13,389 nt of DNA, from contig JAHFCY010000064.1 of NCBI GenBank assembly GCA_023249255.1, positions 1 through 13,389 on the forward strand. The letters are read 5' to 3'. Source of the stretch: Candidatus Lindowiibacteriota bacterium. Lineage in GTDB: Bacteria > Lindowbacteria > 2-12-FULL-62-27. Shown here in pieces: positions 11,876 through 13,389 of this stretch. Every line of letters begins with the position of its first letter. Position 1 is the first letter of the stretch. Below the pieces are notes generated by a model that saw nothing but the letters and a program-made list of their open reading frames with translations, did not search any database and was not told the origin of the DNA. The position numbers and the translations under genes were made by a program.

Positions 11876-13389
11876 ATGATATTTTTGAGATTTATCCTGT
11901 CCGCTGTCTGTCTTGCGTCCGTGTCCGTTCAGGTTGGACTTGCGGGCGGTCTTGAGCGCGTTACGCCTCCTCCCGGCGATGTCGTGTCCGGGCCGTCCCA
12001 CGCGCGATTTGGAGCGGCCGTGTTGCGCGGGGCGAGCCTGCCGGCGGTGTCTTTTTTCGGACAGCCGTCAGACGTCACGGCCGACACCGTCCTCGGCCAG
12101 CCCGATTTTTCGTCCAATGCCGACACAGGCCCGTGCCGGACGCGTATCGGCTATCCGATGGGCAGCGCCTATTACGTCCGGGGCGATTCACATTTTCTGT
12201 TTGTGTGCGATGAGGAATACAGCCGGGTTCTGATCTACGCCAATGCCGACCGCCTGACCAACGGACAGGCGGCATTTGCCGTCATTGGTCAGAGTGGGTT
12301 TGACACGGGTCAGGCCAACCGCGGTGCCTCGGTCCCGGACTCCAACACGTTGAGTTATCCCGCGGATATTTTCGTCGACGCGCAGGGCGATCTTTACGTG
12401 GCCGATTTTTACAACAATCGTGTGCTCGTCTTTCACGATCCCATCGGCACTGATCTGATTGCCGACTCGGTCTTCGGACAGAACGGATCGTTTACGTCGC
12501 GCCAGGCGAACCTCGGCGGCCGGGGCGCGTCAAGTCTCAACGGGCCGATCAGCGTCACGGTTGACGCCGACCGCAACCTCTACGTCGCCGACTGCAACAA
12601 CCACCGCGTTCTGATTTATTTTGATCCGTTGAATAGTGATCCGGCCGCCGACCGCGTGATCGGCCAGGGCGACAGTTTCGCGTCGGGCACGGCCAACCCC
12701 GGTGGCGTCTCGGCCTCGTCGTTCAATCATCCCTATCGCGTCCGGCTTGATCCATCCGGAAATCTTTACGTCACCGACATCGACAACAGCCGCGGTCTTG
12801 TGTTCAACACCCCGCTGGACGAGGATCGCGTGGCCGACGCCGTCATCGGCCAGCCGAATTTTGCGTCCGGAACCGCCAACGCCGGAGGCCGGAGCGCATC
12901 GAGCATCAATGAGGCCTGCTCGCTCGGTGTCGACGCCTACGCGAACCTCTACATGGCCGACTGGGGCAACAACCGCGTCCTGTTTTATAAACGGCCTCTG
13001 GCCGAGGACACGGTGGCTGACATCGTGTTCGGTCAGAACGATTTTGCGTCGGCCGACACGTTTTCCCCGAGCGCGTTGAGCCTCTGGGGCGCCCAGCGGC
13101 TCGATTTTGATCCTGCCGGCAATCTCTACATTTCCGACTGCTACAATTCCCGCGTGGTGATTCACCGGATTGCCGCCGTTGCGAATTTGAGTCCCGTGCC
13201 ATGGATCACCGTTCCGAAAACCGGCCAGTCGGTTTCCGGAAATGCCGTGAGCGTCATCGCGCATCTGGACGGTTCCGGCAAAGGCGTGACGATGCAATTT
13301 CAATACCGGAAGGAGCCGTCCACGACGTGGACCGTGCTCGGGCCGGATGTTCCTTCCCGGCCATACCAGTTGAAATGGAAGACGACCGC
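11876..13389 (+). CDS. Secreted NHL-repeat beta-propeller protein with Ig-like region (3' end outside window)
   Basis: 504 complete codons are visible; the frame is open at the right edge. The first 23 or so residues (MIFLRFILSAVCLASVSVQV...) look like a signal peptide. Six NHL-type repeats of 61-64 residues follow. Each carries a GQ turn (VLGQPDF, VIGQSGF, VFGQNGSF, VIGQGDSF, VIGQPNF, VFGQNDF), and its blade core has the pattern LYVADxxNNRVLxF. Examples are LYVADFYNNRVLVF and LYMADWGNNRVLFY. Six repeats fit a complete six-bladed propeller. From about residue 435 a Pro/Val-rich segment (WITVPKTGQSVSG...QFQYRKEPSTTW) resembles a bacterial Ig-like or fibronectin-like domain. The likely role is extracytoplasmic binding of protein or carbohydrate, possibly cell-surface; the ligand is unknown. 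No Shine-Dalgarno precedes the ATG, in keeping with the predicted leaderless transcript. Confidence 0.85.
   Translation, partial: MIFLRFILSAVCLASVSVQVGLAGGLERVTPPPGDVVSGPSHARFGAAVLRGASLPAVSFFGQPSDVTADTVLGQPDFSSNADTGPCRTRIGYPMGSAYYVRGDSHFLFVCDEEYSRVLIYANADRLTNGQAAFAVIGQSGFDTGQANRGASVPDSNTLSYPADIFVDAQGDLYVADFYNNRVLVFHDPIGTDLIADSVFGQNGSFTSRQANLGGRGASSLNGPISVTVDADRNLYVADCNNHRVLIYFDPLNSDPAADRVIGQGDSFASGTANPGGVSASSFNHPYRVRLDPSGNLYVTDIDNSRGLVFNTPLDEDRVADAVIGQPNFASGTANAGGRSASSINEACSLGVDAYANLYMADWGNNRVLFYKRPLAEDTVADIVFGQNDFASADTFSPSALSLWGAQRLDFDPAGNLYISDCYNSRVVIHRIAAVANLSPVPWITVPKTGQSVSGNAVSVIAHLDGSGKGVTMQFQYRKEPSTTWTVLGPDVPSRPYQLKWKTT
12086..13175 (+). repeat. Six tandem NHL-encoding repeats
   Basis: The GQ codons of successive repeats start at 12095, 12287, 12476, 12662, 12848 and 13031, giving periods of 192, 189, 186, 186 and 183 bases. 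The repeats have diverged at DNA level but keep the protein pattern GQxxF...AN...LYVAD..NNRVL. The fourth blade deviates, with NSRGLVF in place of NNRVLVF. Confidence 0.75.

Noticed and set aside
12530-13303. Reverse-strand open frame of 257 residues with repeated-looking sequence
   Set aside because: Its repeats are the antisense of the NHL repeats at 11876-13389, which have a signal peptide, blade motifs and a promoter. The forward frame is the real gene.

Overview
The window is about 13.4 kb of moderately GC-rich bacterial DNA in which every convincing gene lies on the + strand. An OprB-type outer-membrane porin and several membrane or secreted proteins point to a Gram-negative bacterium, probably an uncultured or little-studied lineage. 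The phylum cannot be fixed from the sequence alone. No rRNA, tRNA, CRISPR array or transposase is visible, and no gap between genes exceeds 300 bases.

Layout. (1) 3-161: the C-terminal tail of an unrecognised protein. (2) 174-9915: six tightly packed genes, with gaps of about 35 bases or less and with TGATG and ATGA stop/start overlaps at two junctions. In order they are: a nucleotide-transporter-like membrane domain fused to HEAT repeats (T1); a SET-domain methyltransferase (S1); a deoxyhypusine synthase homologue (D); an agmatinase (A); a second SET protein (S2), clearly a paralogue of S1; and a second transporter-like/HEAT protein (T2), a paralogue of T1 that also carries two C-terminal cyclic-nucleotide-binding domains. 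(3) 9928-11175: an OprB-family porin, 12 bases behind T2 and probably the tail of the same transcription unit. (4) 11306-11833: a small coiled-coil protein with two AT-hooks, with its own extended -10 promoter. (5) 11876 to the window end: a secreted six-repeat NHL beta-propeller protein followed by an Ig-like region, open at the right edge. It has a near-consensus promoter so close to the ATG that the mRNA would be almost leaderless.

How the genes may work together. A makes putrescine from agmatine. D keeps the family's catalytic lysine and should transfer an aminobutyl group to an amine or to a lysine side chain. The pair is therefore a polyamine module. It is bracketed by paralogue pairs in mirrored order, T1-S1-[D-A]-S2-T2. 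The SET enzymes suggest methylation of a protein lysine (or another amine), and the T proteins suggest membrane transport or sensing, with T2 gated by a cyclic nucleotide. This T-S-D-A-S-T block is the most unusual content of the window. Its joint function is inference, not demonstrated.
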